In this document: in pieces, positions 1 through 7,727 of the stretch
Numbering within the stretch: the stretch's first letter is position 1
Layout of the letters: each line of letters begins with the position of its first letter
Source of the DNA: Oscillospiraceae bacterium
GTDB lineage: Bacteria; Bacillota; Clostridia; Oscillospirales; Oscillospiraceae
Direction: 5' to 3'
Length of the DNA stretch: 64,000 bases
NCBI GenBank assembly: GCA_017458335.1
Contig: JAFTFT010000027.1
Span: 1-64,000, forward strand
The notes under the pieces: generated by a model
Told to the model about the DNA's origin: nothing
The model's database searches: none
The model's input: the letters and a program-made list of their open reading frames with translations, nothing else
Made by a program: the position numbers and the translations under genes

Positions 1-175
1 AAAAGAGAGAGCCCACGATGTTTGCACACTGGACTCTCAGTTGATGATGGTATTGTGATTGATAAGAGCCGTATGAACCGAGAGGTTCACGTACGGTTCC
101 GTGAGAGCCTTCGGGTGAAAGCCCCGCTGGCTACTCGACTGAGAGGAGGAAGAGATTTCCTCCTACTCGATTGCA
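1..175 (+). mobile_element. 3' end of a group II intron (domains V and VI)
   Basis: Positions 66-99 form a textbook domain V: GAGCCGTATG, a GAGA-capped stem, then CACGTACGGTTC, with the catalytic AGC-type base. After a short linker, positions about 130-172 fold into a domain VI-like hairpin (GAGGAGGAA / TTTCCTCCTAC), followed by a plausible 3' splice boundary near 170-178. The reverse transcriptase/maturase and 5' domains would lie upstream, outside the window. The element sits directly behind the stop codon of the minus-strand gene that ends at 191. The exact 3' boundary is uncertain. Confidence 0.8.
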
Positions 176-190
176 GTTAAGAATCCGGCC

Positions 191-1567
191 TTATTCCTCC
201 TGCATTTCCGTGTCAATCCGGCGGAGCCGCTCAATCACCCGGTCGGTGAGCGCATCGGTCAGCCCAAGGTCGAACACCAGCTGCAGCAGGGTGTATCTGG
301 CACGGGTCTCCTTGGCATAACGGAAGGTATCGCGCAGCAATGCCTCGTCGATTCCGATCTCCCTGGGAAGAGACGGGCAGCCGACCTGCCTGAGCAGACG
401 CCGGAGAGAATCGGCTTCGGGAAGGGAAGCAAGCTGCTGCAGAATTTCATCCCAGTGCTGCTGCATGCGGTCGATGCGTATCAGACGCCCGGGGACGGCG
501 TTCTTCTGTGCCTGAGCCTCGATGTCCAGCGCCTCGCGGGCGGCACTGCCGTAGCAGCGGCGGATTTCACGCTCCCAGGCCGGCTTGTCAAACCGCTCGG
601 CGGCAAGCCTTGCCGCATCAAAGTCCACCGGTGTTCTGCAGAGTTCTTCCGCCAGCATCAGGACGAGAACCGTTCCCACCGCGACCTGTTCACCATGCAT
701 GGCGCCCGGGGTACCCCGCTGTTCGTTCACAACCTCCCAGAAGTGGGACATGTGGTGTTCCGCTCCGGAGGCGGGGCGGGAAGAGCCGTAGAGGCTGATG
801 GCGGCGCCGGAGAGGACCAGACCCTCCATCACACTGCCAAGGACCTCCGGGTCGCGTTCGGCGATCCGGGGGGCCTTCTCCATCACCCGGGCCAGACAGG
901 TCTGCACCAGCTCGACGATGGGCGCGCAGTAATGCTCACCGTTGATGATGCGGGAGAGCTTCCAGTCGTTCAGGCAGGTCAGCTTCCCGATCAGATCGCC
1001 GAAGCCGGCGACCGTCATGCGGAAGGGCGCGTTTTTCAGAATGTCGGTGTCCCCGATGATGAGCTCCGTGCTGTGGGCCTGCATGGTCCGCTTGAGCCCG
1101 CCGACGTTCATGATGCCGATGCTGGCGGCAAACCCGTCCATCGGTGCGCCGGTTGCGACCGTAAAGCAGGGAAGGCCGAGGCGGAAACTGGAATATCGGG
1201 TCATGTCGGTGATGGAGCCGGTGCCGACCCCGATCATGAGATCCGCGTCCGTGGGAACGCTGACGACGATCTCGCCAAGTGTCGCCTCGTCGAAGGCGGT
1301 ATGCTGCAGAATGTGGGAGCAGGCGTCGATCCCGGCGGCCTGCAGAAGATCGGCACAGCGCTGCCCGGCGATCTTCCAGGTGATCTCATCGCAGAGAATG
1401 TAGGGCTTCCGGTATTGAAAGCGCTTTACATAGTCCGGGAGCGTATTGAGAACACCGGGGCCGATTTCCACGGCACGGATGGGTACATAATGACGACGGC
1501 CGCAGTCACAGTCCAGCTCTGTGCCGAGGTATTTTTCCAGGGGCTGCGGTTCATGATACATCTTCAC
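191..1567 (-). CDS. sn-glycerol-1-phosphate dehydrogenase family protein (EgsA/AraM-like), copy 1
   Basis: A 458-residue member of the iron-containing alcohol dehydrogenase superfamily, sn-glycerol-1-phosphate dehydrogenase branch. It would reduce dihydroxyacetone phosphate to glycerol-1-phosphate in the cytoplasm with NAD(P)H. The dinucleotide-binding GVGTGSITD is near residue 113, TGAPMDG follows, and metal-ligand regions are SGAEHHMSHFWE and MHGEQVAVG. An N-terminal CDCGRRH motif may bind metal. The start is GTG at 1567, 7 nt after GGAGG. It is the last gene of an operon that also holds a paralogue (5576-6832) and an ABC importer. The real substrate could be another phospho-polyol, since a polar-lipid role does not need two copies beside a transporter. 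Confidence 0.85.
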   Translation of the reverse strand: MKMYHEPQPLEKYLGTELDCDCGRRHYVPIRAVEIGPGVLNTLPDYVKRFQYRKPYILCDEITWKIAGQRCADLLQAAGIDACSHILQHTAFDEATLGEIVVSVPTDADLMIGVGTGSITDMTRYSSFRLGLPCFTVATGAPMDGFAASIGIMNVGGLKRTMQAHSTELIIGDTDILKNAPFRMTVAGFGDLIGKLTCLNDWKLSRIINGEHYCAPIVELVQTCLARVMEKAPRIAERDPEVLGSVMEGLVLSGAAISLYGSSRPASGAEHHMSHFWEVVNEQRGTPGAMHGEQVAVGTVLVLMLAEELCRTPVDFDAARLAAERFDKPAWEREIRRCYGSAAREALDIEAQAQKNAVPGRLIRIDRMQQHWDEILQQLASLPEADSLRRLLRQVGCPSLPREIGIDEALLRDTFRYAKETRARYTLLQLVFDLGLTDALTDRVIERLRRIDTEMQEE

Positions 1568-1579
1568 TGCTTTTCCTCC

Positions 1580-1609
1580 AAAAAATGTAAGGCCGCGGAA
1601 GCGGCCTTA
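1580..1609 (-). terminator. intrinsic terminator/attenuator between solute-binding gene and egsA-like gene
   Basis: On the minus strand TAAGGCCGC-TTCC-GCGGCCTTA forms a 9-bp stem followed by a run of six T. It lies inside the operon, between the solute-binding protein gene and the last dehydrogenase, so it probably lowers expression of the latter rather than ending the operon. Confidence 0.75.
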
Positions 1610-1633
1610 CAGAAATGTTAATGCTGTGGGAAA

Positions 1634-2671
1634 TCAGCCCTGGATCTGACCGACGAGCTCGTTCCAGTGCTCAAGCAGTTCGGCCTTTTTCTCGATCAGC
1701 TCGTTGACAGGACGGGGAACCCAGGTCATGTCGGCAGAGGCTTCGAGCCAGGCACCTTCGGGAACAACGTAGTTGGCGTTGGTGAGACGCAGGGTGCCTT
1801 CCTCGTAGGCGGCAATGGCGCTCTGGCCTTCCGCGGAAGTCATGAAGTTGACCAGCGCTTCGGCAGCGGCGCGATGCGGGCAGTTCTTCACGATGGCCAT
1901 GCCGTAGGCAGCAGCGGAAGTACCCTCAGAGGGATAGCGAACCTCGGTGGTGGTGGAGCCGTTCTGGTTCAGCTTGATGGCGCCGTCTTCATAGGTCAGA
2001 CCGACGACATACTCACCGTCATAGACGGAGTTGAAGCAGACAGAGGACTTCTCGACAACAACCATGTTCTCCAGAAGCTTGGAGATGTAGTCCCAGGACT
2101 CATCGGTGCCGACACCGTAGACGGAGAAGATGTTGCAGAGGTTGTTCCAGGCAGCGGAGGAGCTGTTCGGGTCGGAGATGACGATCTTGCCCTTCAGAGC
2201 CGGATTCAGCAGGTCTTCATAGGAGCGGATGTCGAGGCCAAGCTCTTCCTCGAGCTCGGTGTTGACGCAGAAGCAGACGGTGGACAGGTGGTCCATGCTG
2301 TAGAAGCCGTTGGGGGTGGAGTAGCCTTCCATGGCCTCGTCGTTGTGGATGGAGACCCACTTCTCGAAGAGGGCTTCATGGGTCATGCCGTCGCTGTCGC
2401 AAAGGCCACCCCAGGTCACGTCGCCCTGCGGGTTGTCGGCTTCGGCGGCGATACGGGAGGTGTACTCACCGACACTGCCGGAGACAACTTCGATTTCAAC
2501 ATCGGGATAGACTTCGTTGAAGCAGGTTTCAAGGGCTTCCAGGTCGAACTCCGTCATGGAGGAGTAGAGGACCAGAGGACCGCTGACTTCTTCGTCATCG
2601 GCGGCATAGGCAGGCACGGCCAGAGCAAAGGCCATGCACAGCGCGAGGATCAGTGCCAGTACTTTTTTCAT
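1634..2671 (-). CDS. ABC transporter solute-binding protein (iron/2-aminoethylphosphonate type)
   Basis: A 345-residue periplasmic-binding-protein fold of the SBP_bac_6/AfuA group, whose relatives bind ferric iron, phosphonates or phospho-sugars outside the membrane. Residues 1-23 are a Sec signal peptide ending AYA-A. The mature protein opens LVLYSSMTEFD, the usual start of this family. There is no lipobox cysteine in the usual position, so it may not be a classical lipoprotein. AAGGAG lies 9 nt before the ATG. It is encoded just after the fused permease, and an attenuator hairpin follows. Given the two dehydrogenases in the operon, a phosphorylated three-carbon ligand is a reasonable guess, but the sequence does not prove it. 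Confidence 0.85.
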   Translation of the reverse strand: MKKVLALILALCMAFALAVPAYAADDEEVSGPLVLYSSMTEFDLEALETCFNEVYPDVEIEVVSGSVGEYTSRIAAEADNPQGDVTWGGLCDSDGMTHEALFEKWVSIHNDEAMEGYSTPNGFYSMDHLSTVCFCVNTELEEELGLDIRSYEDLLNPALKGKIVISDPNSSSAAWNNLCNIFSVYGVGTDESWDYISKLLENMVVVEKSSVCFNSVYDGEYVVGLTYEDGAIKLNQNGSTTTEVRYPSEGTSAAAYGMAIVKNCPHRAAAEALVNFMTSAEGQSAIAAYEEGTLRLTNANYVVPEGAWLEASADMTWVPRPVNELIEKKAELLEHWNELVGQIQG

Positions 2672-2751
2672 GCTTTTTTTCTCCTTGTTCTGATATTTTT
2701 TCTTAAATCCCGAAGGACTTTAAGACATAAGGGAGATGCGCGGCTGCGGGC

Positions 2752-4404
2752 TCAGAGCTGAATGTCGTCCTCGGACTTGCTGATGGCCATATAGAGGAAA
2801 AGGGAGATGGCCGTGATCACCGTCAGAATGGCTGCAAAGGCGGCAGCCGTCCCGTACTCGCCGCGGCCGATATAGATGTAGGCCTGCATGGTCAGTGTGG
2901 CGGTCTTGTTGCTGTAGAGGATGACGGAACTGGAGAGCTCGGTGACGATGGCAACCCAGCTGAGAATGGCACCGGAGATGATGCCGTTGGACATCATGGG
3001 GACGGTGATCTTGACAAAGGTCTTCAGCTTGGAGGCGCCGAGGCTGATGGCAGCCTCTTCAATGCTGATGGGAATCTGCATCAGGGTCGCTGTGGCCGAG
3101 CGGATGGTATACGGCATCCTTCGTATGGCGAACGACATGATCATGATGGTCATGGTACCGGTCAGGGCGAAGGGCTTGGCACCGTAGGCAATCAGCAGCG
3201 CAATACCGATGACGGCGCCGGGCATGATGTAGGGCAGCATGGAGATGGTGTCCAGGGTGTGGTTCAGGGCACTGCTGCGGCGAACCACCAGATAGGCGAG
3301 AATGACGGCGATCACAATGATGATGAGCAGGGCCAGGACACCCATGACTACGGTGTTTTTGGAGGCCATCCAGAGCTTTTTCTTAATGGCCTGCTGATAG
3401 TTGCCGAGGGAGAAGCCGGGGCTGAACACCGCGCCTCTGCACTTGCGGAAGGACAGATAGATGATATAGATCTGCGGCAGGAAGGCGACGGCGCAGAGCA
3501 GGTAGCAGTAGAGATGCATCAGGAATCCGCCGAAGCCTTTGGCAGGCTTCTTCTCCACGGGATGCAGGGCGTTGATGGAGAACTTGAAGCGGCTGGTGGC
3601 CCACTTCTGGAGGAAGAAGATGACAGCGGTGACAATGACGGCAATGACGGCCAGAGCCGCGGCAAAGTTGTAGTCGCTGCCGTTTTCACCCAGATACTCG
3701 TTGTAGAGCAGAACCGGGAAGGTCTTGAACCCTTCGCCCAGAACGGTCGGCGTACCGAAGTCCGCAAACGCCTGCATGAAGACCATCAGGGAGGCGGCGA
3801 GGATTGTCGGCATGGTCAGGTTCAGGACAATATTGAACAGACGCCTGATGCCGACACAGCCCATGTTGGAGGAAGCCTCCATCAGGGTGTTGTCGATGCT
3901 CTTGAAAGCGCCGTTCATGTAGATAAACACCAGCGGGAAGAACTTCAGGGTCTGGGAAAGGGCGATGCCGCCAAAGCCGTAGATGCTGGGCAGACGGATG
4001 CCGAAGGCAGATTTGAAGAACTTGGTGATGACGCCGGCACGGCCGAGAAGCATGACCCAGGAATAGGCGCCGAGGAACGGAGCCGACATGCAGCAGAGAA
4101 TGCTGACGACAAAAAGAATCTTGGCTCCCTTCAGGCGATAGAAGGCGTAGAAGTAAGCAAAGGGAATCCCGATCAGCAGGGTCATAAAGGTCACGAAGAA
4201 GGTGATCTTAAAGCTGTTGACGATCGTCTTGGAGTAGTAGCTCTGACCGAAGAACTTCTGGAACTGGGACCAGGAGAAGCTGCCATCGGGCATAATGACC
4301 GACTGCTTGATGATGCCGAACATCGGGTAAATGAGAACCGCGATGAACAGCAGAAGCATAACGATGGATACAATGAACCATCCGTCAAAGCGTTTCTTTA
4401 CCAT
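2752..4404 (-). CDS. ABC transporter permease, two fused membrane domains (FbpB type)
   Basis: A 550-residue inner-membrane protein with about twelve transmembrane segments and two copies of the binding-protein-dependent permease domain (roughly residues 50-270 and 330-545). Each carries an EAA-like loop, EASSNMGCVGIRRLF near 180 and EEAAISLGASKLKTF near 455, that docks the ATPase. The single-chain double permease is typical of iron and 2-aminoethylphosphonate importers such as FbpB, so only one permease gene is needed. It lies 15 nt behind the ATPase gene. The start ATG follows a G-rich stretch. Confidence 0.9.
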   Translation of the reverse strand: MVKKRFDGWFIVSIVMLLLFIAVLIYPMFGIIKQSVIMPDGSFSWSQFQKFFGQSYYSKTIVNSFKITFFVTFMTLLIGIPFAYFYAFYRLKGAKILFVVSILCCMSAPFLGAYSWVMLLGRAGVITKFFKSAFGIRLPSIYGFGGIALSQTLKFFPLVFIYMNGAFKSIDNTLMEASSNMGCVGIRRLFNIVLNLTMPTILAASLMVFMQAFADFGTPTVLGEGFKTFPVLLYNEYLGENGSDYNFAAALAVIAVIVTAVIFFLQKWATSRFKFSINALHPVEKKPAKGFGGFLMHLYCYLLCAVAFLPQIYIIYLSFRKCRGAVFSPGFSLGNYQQAIKKKLWMASKNTVVMGVLALLIIIVIAVILAYLVVRRSSALNHTLDTISMLPYIMPGAVIGIALLIAYGAKPFALTGTMTIMIMSFAIRRMPYTIRSATATLMQIPISIEEAAISLGASKLKTFVKITVPMMSNGIISGAILSWVAIVTELSSSVILYSNKTATLTMQAYIYIGRGEYGTAAAFAAILTVITAISLFLYMAISKSEDDIQL

Positions 4405-4419
4405 GATGTTTCCCCCCGC

Positions 4420-5535
4420 TCAGCTCTCGGGACGGTCGTTGTGAACACCGGTCAGGATGTTCTCACTTCCGTCCTCGGTGAAGACGTTGAGCTTTTCCGT
4501 GTTCAGCGTCAGCTTGATGTGGGAACCGGGTTCAATGATGCTGTCGATGGAGGATTCCTGAATGATCTCGACCTCTTCGCCGGAGGACAGGTGGACAAAG
4601 TAGTGGGTGTTCAGACCGAGGAAGACACAGTCGTCCACCACGGCGTCGATGCCAGCGGTGGCGCCGCGGTCCAGCAGGAACTCTTCCGGCCGGACGGAGA
4701 GAACAACGTTCTGATTCTTCTTCTGCTCGTCGCGGACGCCTTTGATCTCAGCCTTATAGCCGCTTTTGGTCACGACATAGGTCTTGCCGCCTTCGACCTC
4801 CAGCGTGCCGTTGAGAATGTTGGAGCGGCCGATGAAGGTGGAGACGAAGAGGTTGGCCGGGCGCTGATAGATGGCTTTCGGCGTGCCGATCTGCTGGATC
4901 ACGCCGGCGTTCATGACGGCGATGCGGTCGGAAACGGCCATGGCCTCTTCCTGGTCATGGGTGACATAGACGGTGGTGATGCCGACGTTGTGCTGAATGT
5001 TCTTGATGACGGTGCGCATCTCGACGCGGAGTTTGGCGTCCAGGTTGGAGAGCGGCTCGTCCATCAACAGGACATCAGGCTCAATGCAGAGGGCACGGGC
5101 CAGCGCCACACGCTGCTGCTGGCCACCCGAAAGACGCTCGGGCATGCGGTCTGCATACTGGTCGATCTGCATGAGCTTCATGAATTTTTCGGCCTGGTCC
5201 TTGATCTTTTCCTTGGGGAACTTCTTGTTCTTCAGACCGAATTCCACGTTCTTCCGCACGGTATAGTGCGGGAAGATGGCATAGTTCTGGAAGACCATGC
5301 CGATGTTGCGCTTCGAGGGGTCGAGATCGTTGATGCGCCGGTCACCGAAGTAGAAATCGCCGCCTTCGATGCTGTTGAAGCCTGCGATCATGCGCAGAAG
5401 CGTGGTTTTGCCGCAGCCCGACGGTCCGAGCAGGGTGAAAAACTCTCCCTCTTTGATCTCTACGCTCAGGTCGGGGATCACGACATTGTCGCCGTATTTT
5501 TTCACGGCTTTTCTGATCGAAATGTTGTTGCTCAC
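4420..5535 (-). CDS. ABC transporter ATP-binding protein (PotA/FbpC type)
   Basis: A 371-residue importer ATPase that powers the permease encoded next to it. Visible motifs are Walker A GPSGCGKTT (about 37-45), Q-loop QNYAIFPH, signature LSGGQQQR, Walker B VLLMDEPLSNLD and the switch histidine in VTHDQEEAM. The C-terminal 130 residues form the TOBE-type regulatory domain seen in PotA, MalK and FbpC. The start is GTG at 5535 with GAGGAG about 9 nt upstream. It is transcribed after the copy-2 dehydrogenase with a 40-nt gap. Confidence 0.92.
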   Translation of the reverse strand: MSNNISIRKAVKKYGDNVVIPDLSVEIKEGEFFTLLGPSGCGKTTLLRMIAGFNSIEGGDFYFGDRRINDLDPSKRNIGMVFQNYAIFPHYTVRKNVEFGLKNKKFPKEKIKDQAEKFMKLMQIDQYADRMPERLSGGQQQRVALARALCIEPDVLLMDEPLSNLDAKLRVEMRTVIKNIQHNVGITTVYVTHDQEEAMAVSDRIAVMNAGVIQQIGTPKAIYQRPANLFVSTFIGRSNILNGTLEVEGGKTYVVTKSGYKAEIKGVRDEQKKNQNVVLSVRPEEFLLDRGATAGIDAVVDDCVFLGLNTHYFVHLSSGEEVEIIQESSIDSIIEPGSHIKLTLNTEKLNVFTEDGSENILTGVHNDRPES

Positions 5536-5575
5536 GACGTTTGCTCCTCTATCTTCATTTTCCCTGGTCGGAATA

Positions 5576-6832
5576 TCAGGACAGGTCCAGCATGCGCCTC
5601 ACGCGCATGAGCGTCAGACGGTTGCGTACCGTCGGGGAGTGTGCGATGAGAACCGGGAGAAGTTCTTCCGGAACCTCCAGATCGGAGAGACAGCGCTTTG
5701 CACCGAGCTTTTCAAATTTTTCAAAGATTTCCGCTTCCGTGGGGATTTCGGCAATGATCTCACGAATGGCGGGCCAGGCTTTCACAATGGCTTCCGGGGT
5801 TACCGCGGCGAGACAGTCGTTGAGGTTCTCTTCCACAGCGGTGGGATAGAGCGTATCTCCGTAGAAATTGCGGAGCCAGCCGTCATCCAGCGGCTGATAC
5901 GGCCGGACACAGCCGGAGATCTCCTCCGTCTCAGCCATCTGATGATAGACACGGGAGGCGATCAGCGTTCCGACGCCGACCTTCTCTCCGTGCAGCGCGG
6001 GGCTGTTCACAGCGCCGAGCCCGGCGGGACGCATCTCAATCAAGTGGGAGATGTGGTGCTCCGCACCGGAGGCCGGACGGGAATTGCCCATCATCTGCAT
6101 GGCCAGCCCGCTCATGAGCAGTCCGTACATCACAGATTCAAAGGCCTTCTGATCCCCGCTGCGTGTATCCAGACAGGAATCCCAGATTCTGCTTACGGCA
6201 TCCTTCATGATGTCATAGATCACGGGGCAGACCGCTTCACCGGTGAGCTCATGGGCGATCCTCCAGTCGGCGAGCGCAATAAACTTGCCGAGCATGTCCC
6301 CGACGCCGCTGGCCGTGAGATACGCCGGAGCCCTGGAGATGACATCGAGGTCGGCGACGACGAGAAGCGGCGCCACCGCGTTCATGGTGTTCTTATAGCC
6401 GTGCCAGGTCATGGCCGCGACGGACGAGCAGTAACCGTCCACACTGGCAGCCGTCGGGAGCGCCACAAAGGGTATCCCTCTCTGCGCGGCACAGTAGCGG
6501 ACCGTGTCGTGGATGGAGCCGCTGCCGCAGGCCAGAAGAACTTCGGTATCCGCAGACAGCTGCCGCAGAACTTCGGCGGTGGAGTGCTCATCGGCATGGA
6601 GCCCCTCAGAGGGAAGGACAATCTCCTGTTCCGCGTGGGGATGGGGGAAGAGCGGATTGTTCCAGGTGTTGCTGCCGTACACGGCACAGCGCTTTCCCTG
6701 AATGCCTTCATCCTTCAGAATTTCATCCAGATTCCGCAGAACACCGGAGTCGATGATGCACGTCCGGGTGGACATCTGATGCTCTTTTCCACAGATACAG
6801 CGTCCGCCATATTGCCTGCTGTCTATCCGCAT
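5576..6832 (-). CDS. sn-glycerol-1-phosphate dehydrogenase family protein (EgsA/AraM-like), copy 2
   Basis: A 418-residue paralogue of the protein at 191-1567 and the first gene of the operon. It shows ACGSGSIHD (nucleotide binding), PTAASVDG, the metal-site segments SRPASGAEHHISH and ALHGEKVGVG, and an N-terminal GGRCICGKEH resembling the CDCGRRH of copy 1. The two copies share the fold motifs but differ widely elsewhere, so they probably handle different substrates or form a heteromer. The ATG at 6832 lies about 17 nt after the predicted transcription start, giving a very short leader with a weak AGAGG site. Confidence 0.85.
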   Translation of the reverse strand: MRIDSRQYGGRCICGKEHQMSTRTCIIDSGVLRNLDEILKDEGIQGKRCAVYGSNTWNNPLFPHPHAEQEIVLPSEGLHADEHSTAEVLRQLSADTEVLLACGSGSIHDTVRYCAAQRGIPFVALPTAASVDGYCSSVAAMTWHGYKNTMNAVAPLLVVADLDVISRAPAYLTASGVGDMLGKFIALADWRIAHELTGEAVCPVIYDIMKDAVSRIWDSCLDTRSGDQKAFESVMYGLLMSGLAMQMMGNSRPASGAEHHISHLIEMRPAGLGAVNSPALHGEKVGVGTLIASRVYHQMAETEEISGCVRPYQPLDDGWLRNFYGDTLYPTAVEENLNDCLAAVTPEAIVKAWPAIREIIAEIPTEAEIFEKFEKLGAKRCLSDLEVPEELLPVLIAHSPTVRNRLTLMRVRRMLDLS

Positions 6833-6855
6833 AGAAAACTGCCTCTTTTGTTGAA

Positions 6856-6884
6856 AGTATACAAAAAATTTGAACTATAGACAA
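6856..6884 (-). promoter_or_regulatory. sigma-A promoter of the egsA/ABC operon
   Basis: On the minus strand TTGTCT (6879-6884), a 17-bp spacer and TATACT (6856-6861) lie just upstream of the first operon gene. Confidence 0.8.
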
Positions 6885-6919
6885 ATTATAAACGATCTGT
6901 TCGTCGGTGTCAATCAAAA

Positions 6920-7630
6920 CTAAAGCAAATCCAAAAGGAATGAAGTGACTCGGGTATAGTCGGAAACCGGACGGAACGGGATGTCAGAGACATAGACCGC
7001 TTCATCGTTGCCGCCGTGGCCGTAGTCGTCCCCGACATAGAGAATCTCATCATGCCGGTAGCCTTCGTCCTGGCAGAGTCGGTCAAGGGCATAATACTTG
7101 TTGTAGGGCAGAGGAGCCAGATCAAAGGAAGAGGAGCCGCCGACAAAAACCGTGAATTCCGGGAAAAGCGCACAGACCTCGGCATAGAAGGCCAGACGTT
7201 TTTTCCGGTCCGGATCGAAGGCCAGCTTGTCACGGATGTCTGCCTTCGTCCCGAGGAGGGGGAAGGTGACGCAGCCGGAGGAATGAAACTCGACGCCGTC
7301 GCCGGCATACTCCGTGTACCCGTGCTCCCGGCGCAGCCGGGAAATCCGCGCGGTGACACTTTCCCGGTCCGGTGGAATTTGGAGATCGAAAACCTGCCGG
7401 TGGAGCCCTGCTTCCGGATCATAGCGGCAGTACTGCATGCCGTAGTTGCCGATAACGTCGATGGGGTAATTTTCGATCTGACGCAGAATGCGGGGGCAGT
7501 TTCCCGCACCGACGATCAGAACGCGATAGCGCCGGCGCAGCCGGTCGAGCAGTTCGCGGCTTGCGGGCGGCAGCGGGGTTCGGTGCTGAGTCAGCGTTCC
7601 GTCCAGATCAAAGCCGATGACTTTCAGCAT
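6920..7630 (-). CDS. HAD-superfamily phosphatase (HAD-IIB/Cof-like)
   Basis: A 236-residue haloacid dehalogenase-type hydrolase. The nucleophile motif DLDGTLT is at the N-terminus, a cap domain lies in the middle, and a C-terminal YVGDDYGHGGNDEAV provides the magnesium-binding acids. It should remove phosphate from a small phospho-sugar or phospho-polyol in the cytoplasm. The frame stays open upstream to 7711, but AGGAGG sits 8-9 nt before the ATG at 7630, immediately ahead of the conserved core, so the shorter start is preferred. It lies upstream of the operon promoter at 6856-6884 on the same strand. A joint role with the two dehydrogenases is likely but unproven. Confidence 0.82.
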   Translation of the reverse strand: MLKVIGFDLDGTLTQHRTPLPPASRELLDRLRRRYRVLIVGAGNCPRILRQIENYPIDVIGNYGMQYCRYDPEAGLHRQVFDLQIPPDRESVTARISRLRREHGYTEYAGDGVEFHSSGCVTFPLLGTKADIRDKLAFDPDRKKRLAFYAEVCALFPEFTVFVGGSSSFDLAPLPYNKYYALDRLCQDEGYRHDEILYVGDDYGHGGNDEAVYVSDIPFRPVSDYTRVTSFLLDLL

Positions 7631-7727
7631 AAACTTGGTCCTCCTGTGGTGTAGTGAATCGGGCGATGGGATCTCCAAAACGGACACCTGCCCGGGCGCG
7701 GCATGACGCACCGGGCAGGATAAACTG

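Noticed and set aside
3259-5610. 783-codon open frame opposite the ABC permease and ATPase genes
   Set aside because: Antisense shadow of two well-supported genes in GC-rich DNA; the product is low-complexity with no domain.
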